A stretch of 56,906 bases of DNA from Pedobacter hiemivivus (lineage in GTDB: Bacteria; Bacteroidota; Bacteroidia; Sphingobacteriales; Sphingobacteriaceae). A program made the translations under genes and the position numbers. Position 1 is the first letter of the stretch; the number at the start of each line of letters is the position of its first letter. The DNA lies in contig NZ_SJSM01000031.1 of the NCBI RefSeq assembly GCF_004331685.1, forward strand, positions 1 through 56,906. The letters run 5' to 3'. Below the pieces are notes generated by a model, which ran no database searches, was not told the DNA's origin, and worked only from the letters and a program-made list of their open reading frames with translations. Below are positions 26,697 through 36,013 of the stretch, piece after piece.

Positions 26697-27788
26697 TTAG
26701 CAAAGGAAACCGCCACCTAAAAGGTCGTTTCCTTCATAAAACACTGCAGATTGTCCTGGTGCAATGGCTGATACATTGTGATCAAATACTACGCGCATTT
26801 TGTCGTTTTCCTGCACAATTGTACTTAACATTCCAGCGTCTTTATAGCGTATTTTTGTCACTACATTATCCATAGGTGCTAAAATATTCTCGTACTTAAC
26901 CAGGTTTACGTTTCTTACCAGCGCTTCTCTACGTTCCAGTTCGTCAGCTCTACCTAATACTACGGTATTGCTTTCTGGAAGGATTTGAGTAACAAACATC
27001 GGCTCACCAAAGGCAATTCCTAAACCTTTTCTTTGTCCGATGGTATAGAATGGATAACCTTTATGTTGACCTACAACCATGCCATTACTGGTGATGAAAT
27101 TACCACCAGCAACACGTTGCTCCAAATCTTCTACTTTATGTTTTAAGAAGGCACGATAATCGTTGTCAGGCACGAAACAGATTTCGTAGCTTTCGCTTTT
27201 CTTAGCCAATTCTTCCTGGCCCATATCTAAAGCCATCTGTCTGATGTCAGATTTGGCAAAAGAACCCAATGGGAACTGTGTACGCGCAAGGTTTTCTTGT
27301 GAAACACCCCACAATACATAAGATTGGTCTTTATTTTCGTCTTTACCTTTTGAAATGACATGACGACCTGAATCCAATTGACGGATGTTTGCGTAATGTC
27401 CGGTTGCGATAAACTCGCAGTCCAATTTATTAGCGCGTTTTAATAAGGCTTCCCATTTGATATGGGTATTACATAAAACACATGGATTAGGGGTACGACC
27501 TGCAAGGTATTCATCAACAAAGTTATCGATTACAAAATCACCAAACTCGTCTCTGATATCAAGGATGTAATGCGGGAAACCATAATTTACAGCTAATGTA
27601 CGGGCATCGTTAATGCTATCCAGACTGCAACATCCGGTTTCCTTACTGCTACTTCCTGAAGTAGCGTAATCCCATGTTTTCATGGTTAAGCCAATTACTT
27701 CATACCCTTGTTCGTGCAACATTACAGCTGCTACTGAACTATCAACACCGCCACTCATGGCGACTAATATTCTACCGCGTTTACTCAT
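26697..27788 (-). CDS. mnmA: tRNA-specific 2-thiouridylase MnmA
   Basis: The 363-aa enzyme puts sulfur on U34 of tRNAs for Lys, Glu and Gln. The PP-loop SGGVDSS is at 12-18. The catalytic cysteines are Cys106 in NPCVLCN and Cys204 in YEICFVPD. Adjacent cysteines at 53-54 (TGCC) are in an insertion typical of the Bacteroidota form. A promoter box lies about 50 bp upstream. Confidence 0.96.
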   Translation of the reverse strand: MSKRGRILVAMSGGVDSSVAAVMLHEQGYEVIGLTMKTWDYATSGSSSKETGCCSLDSINDARTLAVNYGFPHYILDIRDEFGDFVIDNFVDEYLAGRTPNPCVLCNTHIKWEALLKRANKLDCEFIATGHYANIRQLDSGRHVISKGKDENKDQSYVLWGVSQENLARTQFPLGSFAKSDIRQMALDMGQEELAKKSESYEICFVPDNDYRAFLKHKVEDLEQRVAGGNFITSNGMVVGQHKGYPFYTIGQRKGLGIAFGEPMFVTQILPESNTVVLGRADELERREALVRNVNLVKYENILAPMDNVVTKIRYKDAGMLSTIVQENDKMRVVFDHNVSAIAPGQSAVFYEGNDLLGGGFLC

Positions 27789-27839
27789 AATTTTTTAATA
27801 CTGACTCGGGTTCAAGGCCCGGCATATAAATACAAGGCG

Positions 27840-27847
27840 CAAAAGTA
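27840..27847 (-). promoter_or_regulatory. Promoter -7 box for mnmA
   Basis: On the minus strand the sequence TACTTTTG fits TAnnTTTG; the predicted leader is about 45 nt. Confidence 0.5.
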
Positions 27848-27912
27848 AGGCTTTTTAAGCGGAATTTTGAGTAGGGGTAGTCAATTGGGTGTAAAAGAAG
27901 AAAAAAATGAGG

Positions 27913-28230
27913 TTACACAAAAGCAGGCACGCCCGATTTAGGGTCGTTACCTTGAATCTGGTTTCTTCTAACATCAGATGGATTCAACGGCTTTTTGATG
28001 ATCTTTTTATTAAGTCCACTTGTCGCGCTGAATAACAAGACACCTCCTAAAGCTATCTCTTCGATGCCGCGAAAAGTATGTTTGCTTAGGCTACGAATGC
28101 CTTTTTGTAGCATATACACACCTGCAATGACAGATATCAATCTTTTACCGGTGTTCAAGTCTTTTGTTTCGTACTTCGCTAATGATTCTATGATGGATAA
28201 GGTAAACTTCTCTTTTGCTTGTTGTAACAT
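27913..28230 (-). CDS. Small hypothetical membrane protein
   Basis: The 105-aa protein has an N-terminal helical region, two hydrophobic segments (about 30-44, LISVIAGVYMLQKGI, and 57-73, EEIALGGVLLFSATSGL) and a short polar tail. The pattern is like that of small DUF2892-type membrane proteins, but I cannot confirm the family. The gene has no close neighbour in the same operon. Confidence 0.65.
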   Translation of the reverse strand: MLQQAKEKFTLSIIESLAKYETKDLNTGKRLISVIAGVYMLQKGIRSLSKHTFRGIEEIALGGVLLFSATSGLNKKIIKKPLNPSDVRRNQIQGNDPKSGVPAFV

Positions 28231-28318
28231 ATAATTTCAATTAAAATAGATACTTAAATAACGCTTATTAAGCCGTTTTGTTTTTAATACGTTGCAATTT
28301 TCAAGGTATTAAAGTGCG

Positions 28319-29185
28319 CTAGAGCTTATCCAAAACCATTTTTATCGCTTTATCAACTACCTTATTAGGTTCTTTGCTAAACTCGAAATTGACCCTGCTG
28401 GCCAATATTGCATTTACAGATAAAGCTTTGTGTCCAAGTACTTTTGCTAATGCATAAATACCAGCAGTTTCCATCTCCAGATTAGTAATTCGGTGATCAA
28501 TATTCCTGAAAGAATTGAGCAGACCAATAAGATTAGGAACTGCATTTTTGGCTCTCACTTGTCTACCCTGAGGCGCATAAAATCCCGGAGCTGTGACTGT
28601 TATTCCTTGCTCCATACCATTCGCTATTGACTTTAATAAGCTACTGTCAGCCGCAGTAACGTAGGGAGTAATACCTTTTAAATGGGATAAATGTGTTTTG
28701 ATGCCATCTAGTAAACTGTGTTCATCACCTGATAACTCGTGAATATAATAATTCATTAATGCATCCAATCCTAGTCCAAAAGATGAAGCTAGTATAGTAC
28801 CCATCGGTACATCAGGCTGTATCGCGCCAGATGTGCCAATTCGGATGATATTTAAAGAGGTAAGGTTTTCTTTTACACGACGAGTGTGAAAATCGACATT
28901 TACCAAAGCATCCAGCTCATTAAATACAATATCGATATTATCGGTGCCAATCCCCGTTGAAAGGACAGTAATACGCCTTTTGCCAAGGTAACCGGTATGG
29001 GTGATAAATTCACGTTTGCCTTTGCGAAGTTCGATATTATCGAAGTGTTTGGATATTTCGCCCACACGATCCGGGTCGCCAACAGTAATTACAGTTTCGG
29101 CTATGTCCTCTGGCAAAAGGTTTAAATGGTAAATACTGCCATCTGGATTGATAATTAAATCTGCGGCTGATAATTCTTGTCCCAT
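28319..29185 (-). CDS. udp: Nucleoside phosphorylase, probably uridine phosphorylase
   Basis: The 288-aa protein belongs to the PNP/UDP family, which splits nucleosides with phosphate to base and ribose-1-phosphate. The phosphate-binding segment GDPDRV is at 36-41, IRIGTSGAI around 137-145, and NLEMETAGIYAL near residue 235, the segment that binds ribose. The closest annotated relatives I know in Bacteroidota are called uridine phosphorylase; the base specificity is inferred. Confidence 0.86.
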   Translation of the reverse strand: MGQELSAADLIINPDGSIYHLNLLPEDIAETVITVGDPDRVGEISKHFDNIELRKGKREFITHTGYLGKRRITVLSTGIGTDNIDIVFNELDALVNVDFHTRRVKENLTSLNIIRIGTSGAIQPDVPMGTILASSFGLGLDALMNYYIHELSGDEHSLLDGIKTHLSHLKGITPYVTAADSSLLKSIANGMEQGITVTAPGFYAPQGRQVRAKNAVPNLIGLLNSFRNIDHRITNLEMETAGIYALAKVLGHKALSVNAILASRVNFEFSKEPNKVVDKAIKMVLDKL

Positions 29186-29231
29186 AATTAAAGTTAATAA
29201 AAACTAAGACTATAATAAAGGGGGTAAACAC

Positions 29232-29846
29232 TTAGGCTGTAAAAAGGTATTTGGCTTTAAGCCCATCAACTTTTTCTATTTTGCCTAGGATGGAATTTAG
29301 ACTGGCCTTTCTGATCTCAATTTTTATGCTGCAGGCATTATCAAAATCCTGCGACAATACATTTAGTTTTTCTTCTTTGATCAACCTCATCACATCATTC
29401 ATCACCAAATAATCAAACTGTAGCTCATAGATGTCATTTACTGTTTTCTCTATGATCTCGGCCGCTTGAAGCGCTTCCACTGCGGCCGTTTTATAGGCAT
29501 TGATAAGTCCAGGGACGCCAAGTAAGGTTCCACCAAAATAACGTACCACAACAATTAGTATATTGGTTACATCGGCAGAAAGCATGGTATTTAAGATAGG
29601 TCTACCGGCAGTACCAGACGGCTCACCGTCATCTTGAATACGAAATACGCCTCTATCCGGACTTAATCGCAAAGCCCAGCAAAAATGCCTGGCTTTGGCG
29701 TGTTCTGATCTTAATTTTAAGAGAATAGCTTTTACCTCTTCCTCGGATAGAATGGGGTAGGCATAGCCTATAAATTTGCTCCCACGGTCTCTAAATACCC
29801 CTTCGGAAGGTCCGGCAATGGTTTTATAAGTATCGTCGAATAACAT
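29232..29846 (-). CDS. YigZ/IMPACT-family protein
   Basis: This 204-aa protein has the UPF0029 (IMPACT) domain with DDGEPSGTAGRPIL and YFGGTLLGVPGLINAY, followed by a DUF1949-type C-terminal domain. I start at the ATG at 29846; it shares one base with the stop of the upstream transporter gene (TAATG), which favours this start over a TTG 57 bp further upstream. Members are conserved in most bacteria and linked to translation control or proline metabolism, without a settled biochemical function. Confidence 0.9.
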   Translation of the reverse strand: MLFDDTYKTIAGPSEGVFRDRGSKFIGYAYPILSEEEVKAILLKLRSEHAKARHFCWALRLSPDRGVFRIQDDGEPSGTAGRPILNTMLSADVTNILIVVVRYFGGTLLGVPGLINAYKTAAVEALQAAEIIEKTVNDIYELQFDYLVMNDVMRLIKEEKLNVLSQDFDNACSIKIEIRKASLNSILGKIEKVDGLKAKYLFTA

Positions 29847-30703
29847 TAGGCAAACGGATTGGTGATGAGTATGATCGCAACAAGAGCTAAAAATAAGCCC
29901 CAATAATTCAATTTGTTTAATTTCTCTTTAAAAATGAATATCCCCACAAGGCTGCCTACAATAATCACCCCGATATTCATCGCAGCAAATACTACTGAAG
30001 GGTTATCTGCCATTGCGCGATGCGCTTTAAGATAAAAAAGGATATTGAAGAAATTAAAGAAGCCCAAAATACAGCCACAAATGAAGTTGATCAACTGTAA
30101 TTTTTCCTTTTTAACAAGCCACAAATAGAAAATGTAAATGAGCGAGATGATAAAAGCAAGGATGAAAATAACAATTAATGAGCTTGTATAGGGGATGGAC
30201 TTAATTTGTGCAACCTTTTTGAATAGAATATCGATAATACCAAAGCCTATAAAGACAAAGATTGGGTATAACCAATTTAAACCTTCATTTTTCTGCGCTG
30301 TCTTTTTGTATAAAGTGAAAAGTATAGCCACAATAGCAATAGATAGTCCAACTATTTTCAAGGTACTGAAATGCTCGTTAAACAGGAAATATGCCGCCAG
30401 AAGCGGAATAAACAATGACAATCTTTGTGCAATATCAGTTTTTACAATTCCGATATTTCTTACTGATCCGGCTAGGAACAAAAATACAATCGGCAATAAC
30501 ACACCTAAAGCGATATAGACACCATCGATCGGTGCAGATACCAAATCAGTTAAACTTGGTTTATAGAAGATCAGGCTTAAAACTATGGCAAAGAGATAGT
30601 TCCAGGTAACGGCTTGTGTGATGTTGATTTTATAACGTTTTGCGAGCTTTAATAATACGGCGACTGTAACACTACAGCAAATACTGAACAGGAGGAATAT
30701 CAT
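29846..30703 (-). CDS. EamA/DMT-superfamily transporter
   Basis: The 285-aa protein is almost entirely hydrophobic, with about ten membrane segments arranged as two EamA repeats (about 1-140 and 145-285). It probably exports a small metabolite; the substrate is unknown. Its start overlaps the ribD stop (ATGA, 4 nt) and its stop overlaps the YigZ start (TAATG), so ribD, this gene and yigZ look translationally coupled. A link of this transporter to riboflavin is possible but not shown. Confidence 0.88.
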   Translation of the reverse strand: MIFLLFSICCSVTVAVLLKLAKRYKINITQAVTWNYLFAIVLSLIFYKPSLTDLVSAPIDGVYIALGVLLPIVFLFLAGSVRNIGIVKTDIAQRLSLFIPLLAAYFLFNEHFSTLKIVGLSIAIVAILFTLYKKTAQKNEGLNWLYPIFVFIGFGIIDILFKKVAQIKSIPYTSSLIVIFILAFIISLIYIFYLWLVKKEKLQLINFICGCILGFFNFFNILFYLKAHRAMADNPSVVFAAMNIGVIIVGSLVGIFIFKEKLNKLNYWGLFLALVAIILITNPFA

Positions 30704-31752
30704 GAATGATTATTTAGGAAGATCGTTACTTTATCATTGTTAAGTGTGAACTGATCGGCAATGTAGCCATTAATTTGTGGCGCCCGGACGCCTGCTCGCC
30801 AGATTTTACTTGCTGTAAAAACCCGTGCCTCGTCCCATAGGTTTCCATCAATAAATTGATGAAGAATGTTTGCCCCACCTTCGATAATGACTGACTGAAT
30901 ATCCATTAGATATAGCTGAAAGGCTATTTTTTGAGGTAGATAATACTGCATATCTTCCATTTGTATATAATGGATATTGTTGTGCACTTCAGTTTTATGC
31001 TCATTAAATATGACCGTTTTGGCCAGGCCGTTATAGATGTGGTTGCCTTGAGGAACCTGCAAATTACGATCTATTAGGATTCGCAAAGGATTTTTTCCTT
31101 CCCATGCTCTTGCGTTTAACTTTGGATTATCGACAATGGCGGTGCGTTTTCCAATAAGAATAGCATCTTCTTCGGTACGCCACTTATGCACAAGCGTTTT
31201 GGCCATAGGGCCACTTATCCATTCTTGTACGCTATTTTCTGGCGCAAAGTAACCATTAGCGGTAGTCGCCCATTTTAATATGATGTAAGGCCTTTGTTTG
31301 CGAATACGGGTAAAGAAACGTCGGTTTAGCTTACTGCATTCGGCTTCTAAAACACCAGACACGACTTCGATACCGGCATTTTTAAGCTTTTCGATACCCT
31401 TTCCATCTACACCTTCAAAGGGATCTTTATTGCCTATAACAACTCTTTTAAGTCGATGTTTTACCAGTAAATCTGCGCAGGGTGGGGTTTTGCCAAAATG
31501 CGCACAGGGTTCAAGGCTCACATAAGCCGTCGCATTTGCCAGAAGGGCAGCAGCCTGATCGCCATATTTTTCGGTAACAGACTTTATAGCATTGACTTCG
31601 GCATGGGCTTCACCAAATTTTTCATGATAACCTTCGCCAATGATTTTGCCATCACTAACAATTACACAACCAACAAGCGGGTTTGGGCTTACATTACCCA
31701 TGCCTAGACTAGCTAGTTCAAGGCACCTTTGCATATATAACTCATCCGTCAT
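30700..31752 (-). CDS. ribD: Bifunctional riboflavin deaminase/reductase RibD
   Basis: The 350-aa enzyme does steps two and three of riboflavin synthesis. The deaminase domain has the zinc motif HAE at 50-52 with Cys83 and Cys92 (PCAHFGKTPPC). The reductase domain follows from about residue 150 (RPYIILKWATTANGYFAP). It starts 47 bp from the divergent prmC gene. It is the first gene of a three-gene overlapping unit. A near-consensus box TACTTTG lies 5 bp before its start. Confidence 0.95.
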   Translation of the reverse strand: MTDELYMQRCLELASLGMGNVSPNPLVGCVIVSDGKIIGEGYHEKFGEAHAEVNAIKSVTEKYGDQAAALLANATAYVSLEPCAHFGKTPPCADLLVKHRLKRVVIGNKDPFEGVDGKGIEKLKNAGIEVVSGVLEAECSKLNRRFFTRIRKQRPYIILKWATTANGYFAPENSVQEWISGPMAKTLVHKWRTEEDAILIGKRTAIVDNPKLNARAWEGKNPLRILIDRNLQVPQGNHIYNGLAKTVIFNEHKTEVHNNIHYIQMEDMQYYLPQKIAFQLYLMDIQSVIIEGGANILHQFIDGNLWDEARVFTASKIWRAGVRAPQINGYIADQFTLNNDKVTIFLNNHS

Positions 31753-31785
31753 TAAGGCAAAGTAAGGTATATTGTTTGATTTAAT

Positions 31786-31793
31786 TACTTTTG
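31786..31793 (+). promoter_or_regulatory. Promoter -7 box for prmC (near-leaderless)
   Basis: TACTTTTG fits TAnnTTTG and ends 6 bp before the ATG at 31800. Transcription would be expected to start at or beside the start codon. A TTG at about 31772-31774 could serve as the upstream element, though the spacing is short. Confidence 0.55.
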
Positions 31794-31799
31794 TGAGGT

Positions 31800-32663
31800 A
31801 TGAATTTAAAAGAATTACTGCAACATTTTACAATACAACTACAGGACATTTATGGTGCTGAGGAGGTTTCGTCCATCTTTTACATTACGGCTGATCATAT
31901 TTCTGGTTTTAGTAGGGCAGACACTATTCTAAAGGGCTCACAAGTACTTTCGGAACAGCAGGAAACCGCTTATTTAAAAGTGCTGGAAGCGTTAAAAGCC
32001 GGTAAACCAATACAATATATACTTGGAGAGACTGTGTTTTATGGCTTACCTTTTAAAGTTAGTCCGGCTGTATTGATACCCAGACCTGAAACGGAGGAGT
32101 TGGTAGAATGGGTGATTGATTGTTGTTCACTGGCAGATATTACAGGTTCTAGCCTACGTATTATCGATATTGGAACCGGAAGTGGCTGTATTGCAATTTC
32201 TTTGAAAAAGAACCTTCCCTTAAGCGAGGTTTTTGCATTGGATGTATCTGAAGATGCAATAGATATAGCTTCAGCTAATTTATCTTTAAATCAGGTAGAT
32301 ATTAATTTCATTAAAGCCGATATACGCGAGTTTACAACTAATCAAAAATTTGATGTGATCGTTAGCAATCCACCATATATTACCGAGAAAGAGGAAGAGC
32401 AAATGCAGAATAACGTATTGGATCATGAACCACATTTGGCTTTGTTTGTGCCTAACGAAAAGCCGTTGATGTTTTATGAAGCTATTGCAGATTTTGCATG
32501 GGTGTCGTTAAGTGATATGGGCTTGTTATTCTTTGAAATCAATGAGCATTATGCTAAGGAAACCATGGAGATGCTCGCTGCTAAATCATTTATTAACATA
32601 GAATTAAGAAAAGATATGCAGGGTAAAGACAGAATGATAAAGTGTGAGCGTGCACAACTTTAA
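31800..32663 (+). CDS. prmC: Release factor glutamine methyltransferase
   Basis: The 287-aa SAM-dependent methyltransferase modifies the glutamine of the GGQ motif in peptide release factors. NPPY is at 190-193, the SAM-binding segment IDIGTGSGCIA at 122-132, and the PrmC signature VLIPRPETEELVEW at 91-104. It converges on xerD, and the two stop codons share the bases TTAA. Confidence 0.95.
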   Translation: MNLKELLQHFTIQLQDIYGAEEVSSIFYITADHISGFSRADTILKGSQVLSEQQETAYLKVLEALKAGKPIQYILGETVFYGLPFKVSPAVLIPRPETEELVEWVIDCCSLADITGSSLRIIDIGTGSGCIAISLKKNLPLSEVFALDVSEDAIDIASANLSLNQVDINFIKADIREFTTNQKFDVIVSNPPYITEKEEEQMQNNVLDHEPHLALFVPNEKPLMFYEAIADFAWVSLSDMGLLFFEINEHYAKETMEMLAAKSFINIELRKDMQGKDRMIKCERAQL

Positions 32664-33559
32664 CTTCTGGGATGAAACTCTGTAATAATACCACGCAGGT
32701 AATCTCTATCCAGGTGGGTATAGATTTCGGTGGTCGTAATACTAGAATGACCTAACATTTCCTGTACAGCTCTTAAATCGGCTCCGCCTTCTATCAGATG
32801 TGTAGCAAAGGAATGACGAAAGGTGTGTGGACTGATGCTCTTTTTTAATCCAGATCTCTCTGCCAGCGTTTTAACAATGCTAAAAACTGAGATTCGAGAT
32901 AGGCGAGTACCACTACGGTTTAAAAAAATATAATCTTCAAAGCCTCTTTTGATAGGAAGATGTACTCTTGTTTCCTGACGGTAGATGTTGATGTATTTTA
33001 AGGCAGTACTTCCTATAGGCACCAAACGCTCTTTATTCCCTTTCCCTGTGACACGTATATATTCATTTTCTTCAAACACGTCCGATATTTTAAGATTAAT
33101 GAGTTCAGACACCCTTAGTCCGCAACCATATAGGGTTTCAAGAATGGCTTTATTGCGCATTCCATCAGGTTTTGAAGCATCGATCACGTCAATCATTGCA
33201 TTGATCTCATGAATATCAATAGTGTCAGGGAGGTGACGAGTCAACCTTGGCGTTTCCAACAGGGCAGAGGGATCGTCAGCAATAAGCTCCTCTAACATCA
33301 GGAAACTAAAAAAGGATTTCAATCCAGAGACCACCCGTGCTTGTGTGCTCGCTAACATACCTAAATCATTAATCCAGGATATAAAAAACTTTAGGTCAGC
33401 GCTACTAATCTCCTTTACCTGTGGTGTTTGACCTAATGATTCAAAATATTGAAACAATTTGTTTAGATCGCCCAGATAAGCTTCAATTGAATTACTGGAA
33501 AGGGAACGTTCCAATCTAAGGTAGTTACGGTACGACTGCAGGTAGGGGTTATTAATCAC
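32660..33559 (-). CDS. xerD: Tyrosine recombinase XerD
   Basis: The 299-aa site-specific recombinase resolves chromosome dimers at dif. All catalytic residues are present: Arg149 (GCGLRVSEL), Lys173 (TGKGNK), His245 and Arg248 (HTFRHSFATHL), His271 (LGHSSITTTEIY) and nucleophile Tyr280. The N-terminal SAM-like domain covers residues 1-100. The start is a GTG at 33559; no suitable ATG exists nearby, and a shorter form would lose the conserved N-terminal helix. A phage or transposon integrase is unlikely because of its standard length and the housekeeping neighbourhood. Confidence 0.93.
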   Translation of the reverse strand: MINNPYLQSYRNYLRLERSLSSNSIEAYLGDLNKLFQYFESLGQTPQVKEISSADLKFFISWINDLGMLASTQARVVSGLKSFFSFLMLEELIADDPSALLETPRLTRHLPDTIDIHEINAMIDVIDASKPDGMRNKAILETLYGCGLRVSELINLKISDVFEENEYIRVTGKGNKERLVPIGSTALKYINIYRQETRVHLPIKRGFEDYIFLNRSGTRLSRISVFSIVKTLAERSGLKKSISPHTFRHSFATHLIEGGADLRAVQEMLGHSSITTTEIYTHLDRDYLRGIITEFHPRS

Positions 33560-33591
33560 AAAAAAAATTTTATACTCTTAGTTTTTAAGGC

Positions 33592-33599
33592 TAAGTTTG
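33592..33599 (+). promoter_or_regulatory. Promoter -7 box touching the aroQ start
   Basis: TAAGTTTG fits TAnnTTTG and ends 2 bp before the first ATG. Transcription would begin at about the second ATG (33605), which suggests a leaderless aroQ mRNA starting there. Confidence 0.5.
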
Positions 33600-33601
33600 A
33601 A

Positions 33602-34024
33602 ATGATGAAGATACAAATTATTAATGGCCCAAATTTAAACCTTTTAGGACTTCGTGAGCCCGGTATTTACGGTAACCAGAGTTTTGACGAATATGTTAAA
33701 ACGCTGCGCGATATATACAGCATTATTGAAATAGACTATTTTCAAAGCAATGTAGAAGGTGAGCTGATTAATAAACTTCATGAGGTTGGTTTTACTTACG
33801 ATGGTATTGTGATTAATGCTGGTGGTTACACACATACCTCTGTAGCGATTGCAGATGCCATTGCTGCCATTAAAACTCCTGTGGTAGAGGTTCACATCTC
33901 TAACATCTATGCACGTGAAGAGTATCGCCATGTATCGCTTACCGGCAAAAACTGCAAAGGCGTTTTAACTGGCTTTGGTATGGATGGCTATCGTTTGGCT
34001 ATTGAGAGCTTGTTAAAAGGTTAA
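33602..34024 (+). CDS. aroQ: 3-dehydroquinate dehydratase, type II
   Basis: The 140-aa enzyme does the third step of the shikimate pathway. Type II signatures: INGPNLNLLG near the start, catalytic tyrosine in EPGIYG, INAGGYTHTS and VEVHISNIYAREEYRH. Two ATGs stand in tandem (33602 and 33605); the promoter box just before them favours the second. An M28 peptidase gene follows after 6 bp. Confidence 0.95.
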   Translation: MMKIQIINGPNLNLLGLREPGIYGNQSFDEYVKTLRDIYSIIEIDYFQSNVEGELINKLHEVGFTYDGIVINAGGYTHTSVAIADAIAAIKTPVVEVHISNIYAREEYRHVSLTGKNCKGVLTGFGMDGYRLAIESLLKG

Positions 34025-34030
34025 TTAAGT

Positions 34031-34996
34031 ATGTCCGTTAAAAAGTATTTACTGACTACGCTTTGTTCGGTGATTAGTTATGGCGCTTTTGCTCAATCTG
34101 ACATCACTGAAAATGAGATTGCTGCACATATTTCTTTTCTTGCTTCTAAAAAGATGGCTGGCCGTTTTCCGGGAACCAGGGAGAACAAAAAGACCGTTGA
34201 TTACCTGATTAAAAATTTTAGAAGGGCCGGCATAAAGCCTTTTGGCAGTAGTTATATACAAGAATTCTCTGCTAAGATCAGGGTTAAAAAAGGGGTGACA
34301 GATACCCCGATTGTTAAAACTCAAAATGTTATAGCTTTTATTGAAGGTAATGATCCGGCTTTAAAGCAGGAGTACATTGTATTAGGTGCTCATTACGACC
34401 ATCTGGGGATGGGTGGTCCTTCGTCAAAAAAGCCCGACACTGTTGGTGTACACCTTGGTGCCGATGACAATGCAAGTGGAACAGCAGCATTGTTGGAAAT
34501 TGCAGAGAAACTACAAGCTAATAAGAAAGATTTAAAACGAAGTGTGCTACTTATAGCATTCGGTGCAGAAGAACAAGGTTTATTGGGGTCGAAATATTTT
34601 GTCGAGCATCCTGTTATTCCATTGTCCACTATCAAGTTGATGATGAATATGGATATGGTGGGCAGGATGAACGGCGAGAAGAATCTGTATATGGGTGGTG
34701 CAGCCTCTTTTAATGGAGGGATGGAGCTTATGAATAGCTTAGGACCCCAGATTGGCATAAAACCAATTGTGATTGCTTATGATGTGGGGGGTTCTGATCA
34801 TGTATCATTCTTTAAAAAGAACATTTCAGTATTGGGCTTCCATACAGGCGGTCATCCACAATATCATACGCCTGAAGATGATTTTGCACACATAAATGTA
34901 CCTGGTGAAAAACTGGTTTGCGATTATATTTACAAAGCAATTTTTAGTGTAGCCAATCGGGAAGGAGCCGTATCCTTTATTCCAGAAAAGAAATAG
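34031..34996 (+). CDS. Secreted M28-family zinc aminopeptidase
   Basis: The 321-aa protein has a signal peptide (about 1-21, ending AFAQ) and an M28 catalytic domain. The zinc ligands and catalytic acids appear in order in GAHYDHLG, GADDNASGTAALLEIAE, GAEEQGLLGS, NMDMVGRM and HTPEDD. Such enzymes trim N-terminal residues from peptides in the periplasm or outside. It is 6 bp after aroQ and probably on the same mRNA, though functionally unrelated. Confidence 0.92.
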   Translation: MSVKKYLLTTLCSVISYGAFAQSDITENEIAAHISFLASKKMAGRFPGTRENKKTVDYLIKNFRRAGIKPFGSSYIQEFSAKIRVKKGVTDTPIVKTQNVIAFIEGNDPALKQEYIVLGAHYDHLGMGGPSSKKPDTVGVHLGADDNASGTAALLEIAEKLQANKKDLKRSVLLIAFGAEEQGLLGSKYFVEHPVIPLSTIKLMMNMDMVGRMNGEKNLYMGGAASFNGGMELMNSLGPQIGIKPIVIAYDVGGSDHVSFFKKNISVLGFHTGGHPQYHTPEDDFAHINVPGEKLVCDYIYKAIFSVANREGAVSFIPEKK

Positions 34997-34999
34997 CAC

Positions 35000-36013
35000 C
35001 TAAAGCTGACTAAAAAACCTGATCTTTTTAACAAAATAAGCCCAAATAATACTAGAAGGGTATTGTCCGGTATGCTTTAAAAAGGGTATTTGCTTATCAC
35101 TACGCTTTGCACCGTTCTTTTGTAAACTACAAAGGAAATGATAGTGCGCTCTATTTATTGCCCAGGCAAAATCGGTTTTACCTTGCAAAAGAAAATGTAT
35201 CCAGGCTACAAAATCCAGGGACATCCGAATAAAGATTCTGAAGTACGCATCGTTTGCGGGCAGATTTTTTTGCATTAAAATCAGGTTATTCCTAAAATTA
35301 AGATAGGTTTTATGCGGACTGTTTGCATCTAAAGTAGCTCCACCAACATGATAAACTTCGGCTGTAGGACAATAGATAACTTTATAACCCAGGTTTTTTA
35401 TGCGCCAGCAGAGATCTATCTCTTCCATGTGTGCAAAGAAATCCTGATCTAGTCCAGCAACTTCTTTCCAATACTTGCTTTTGATAAACAAGGCGGCACC
35501 GCTAGCCCAGAACACCTCAATTTGGTCATTATATTGATTTGTATCTATCTCCACGGTATCAAACAAGCGTCCCCTGCAAAACGGGAAAGCATGTAAATCA
35601 AGGTACCCACCAGCTGCACCAGCATACTCAAACTGGCTTTTATTCTTCTGCCACTTAATTTTAGGTTGTGCAACAGCTACTTTATCATCCATTTCCATGG
35701 CATCAATAACCGGCTGAATCCAATTTTCGGGAACTTCAACATCAGAATTTAGCAAAACATAATAATCAGCTTCAACTTGAGCTAATAATCTATTATATCC
35801 TTCAGCAAAACCATAATTATGATCGTTTACAATTACTTTTACATCAGGATAATTTGCTTTTACAAAAGCGATGGAATCATCTGTTGAGGCATTATCGCCC
35901 ACTATAAGCTGTAAATTGGGGTAGACAGACTTTACTACACTGGGTAAAAACTGCTCAAGCAGCGCCTTTCCGTTCCAATTTAAAATTACTACTGCTACAC
36001 TTGGTACTGTCAT
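35000..36013 (-). CDS. Family 2 glycosyltransferase
   Basis: The 337-aa GT-A enzyme has VVILNWNGKALLEQFLP at the N-terminus, GDNASTDDS, and the metal/donor-binding segment LLNSDVEVPENW, with EEIDLCWRIKNLGYKV as the acceptor-side motif. It resembles rhamnosyltransferase-type GT2 enzymes used for lipopolysaccharide or other envelope sugars. Its ATG shares one base with the stop of the upstream acyltransferase gene (TAATG), so envelope assembly is a sensible role. Confidence 0.88.
   Translation of the reverse strand: MTVPSVAVVILNWNGKALLEQFLPSVVKSVYPNLQLIVGDNASTDDSIAFVKANYPDVKVIVNDHNYGFAEGYNRLLAQVEADYYVLLNSDVEVPENWIQPVIDAMEMDDKVAVAQPKIKWQKNKSQFEYAGAAGGYLDLHAFPFCRGRLFDTVEIDTNQYNDQIEVFWASGAALFIKSKYWKEVAGLDQDFFAHMEEIDLCWRIKNLGYKVIYCPTAEVYHVGGATLDANSPHKTYLNFRNNLILMQKNLPANDAYFRIFIRMSLDFVAWIHFLLQGKTDFAWAINRAHYHFLCSLQKNGAKRSDKQIPFLKHTGQYPSSIIWAYFVKKIRFFSQL

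Noticed and set aside
32660..32663. Shared TTAA of the prmC and xerD stop codons as a hairpin like that of bioB/ohr
   Set aside because: The flanking bases are not complementary, so there is only a 4-base overlap.
32660..33559. XerD-like gene as an integrase of a mobile island
   Set aside because: Length, full catalytic set and neighbours fit the housekeeping XerD; no attachment-site repeats were seen.
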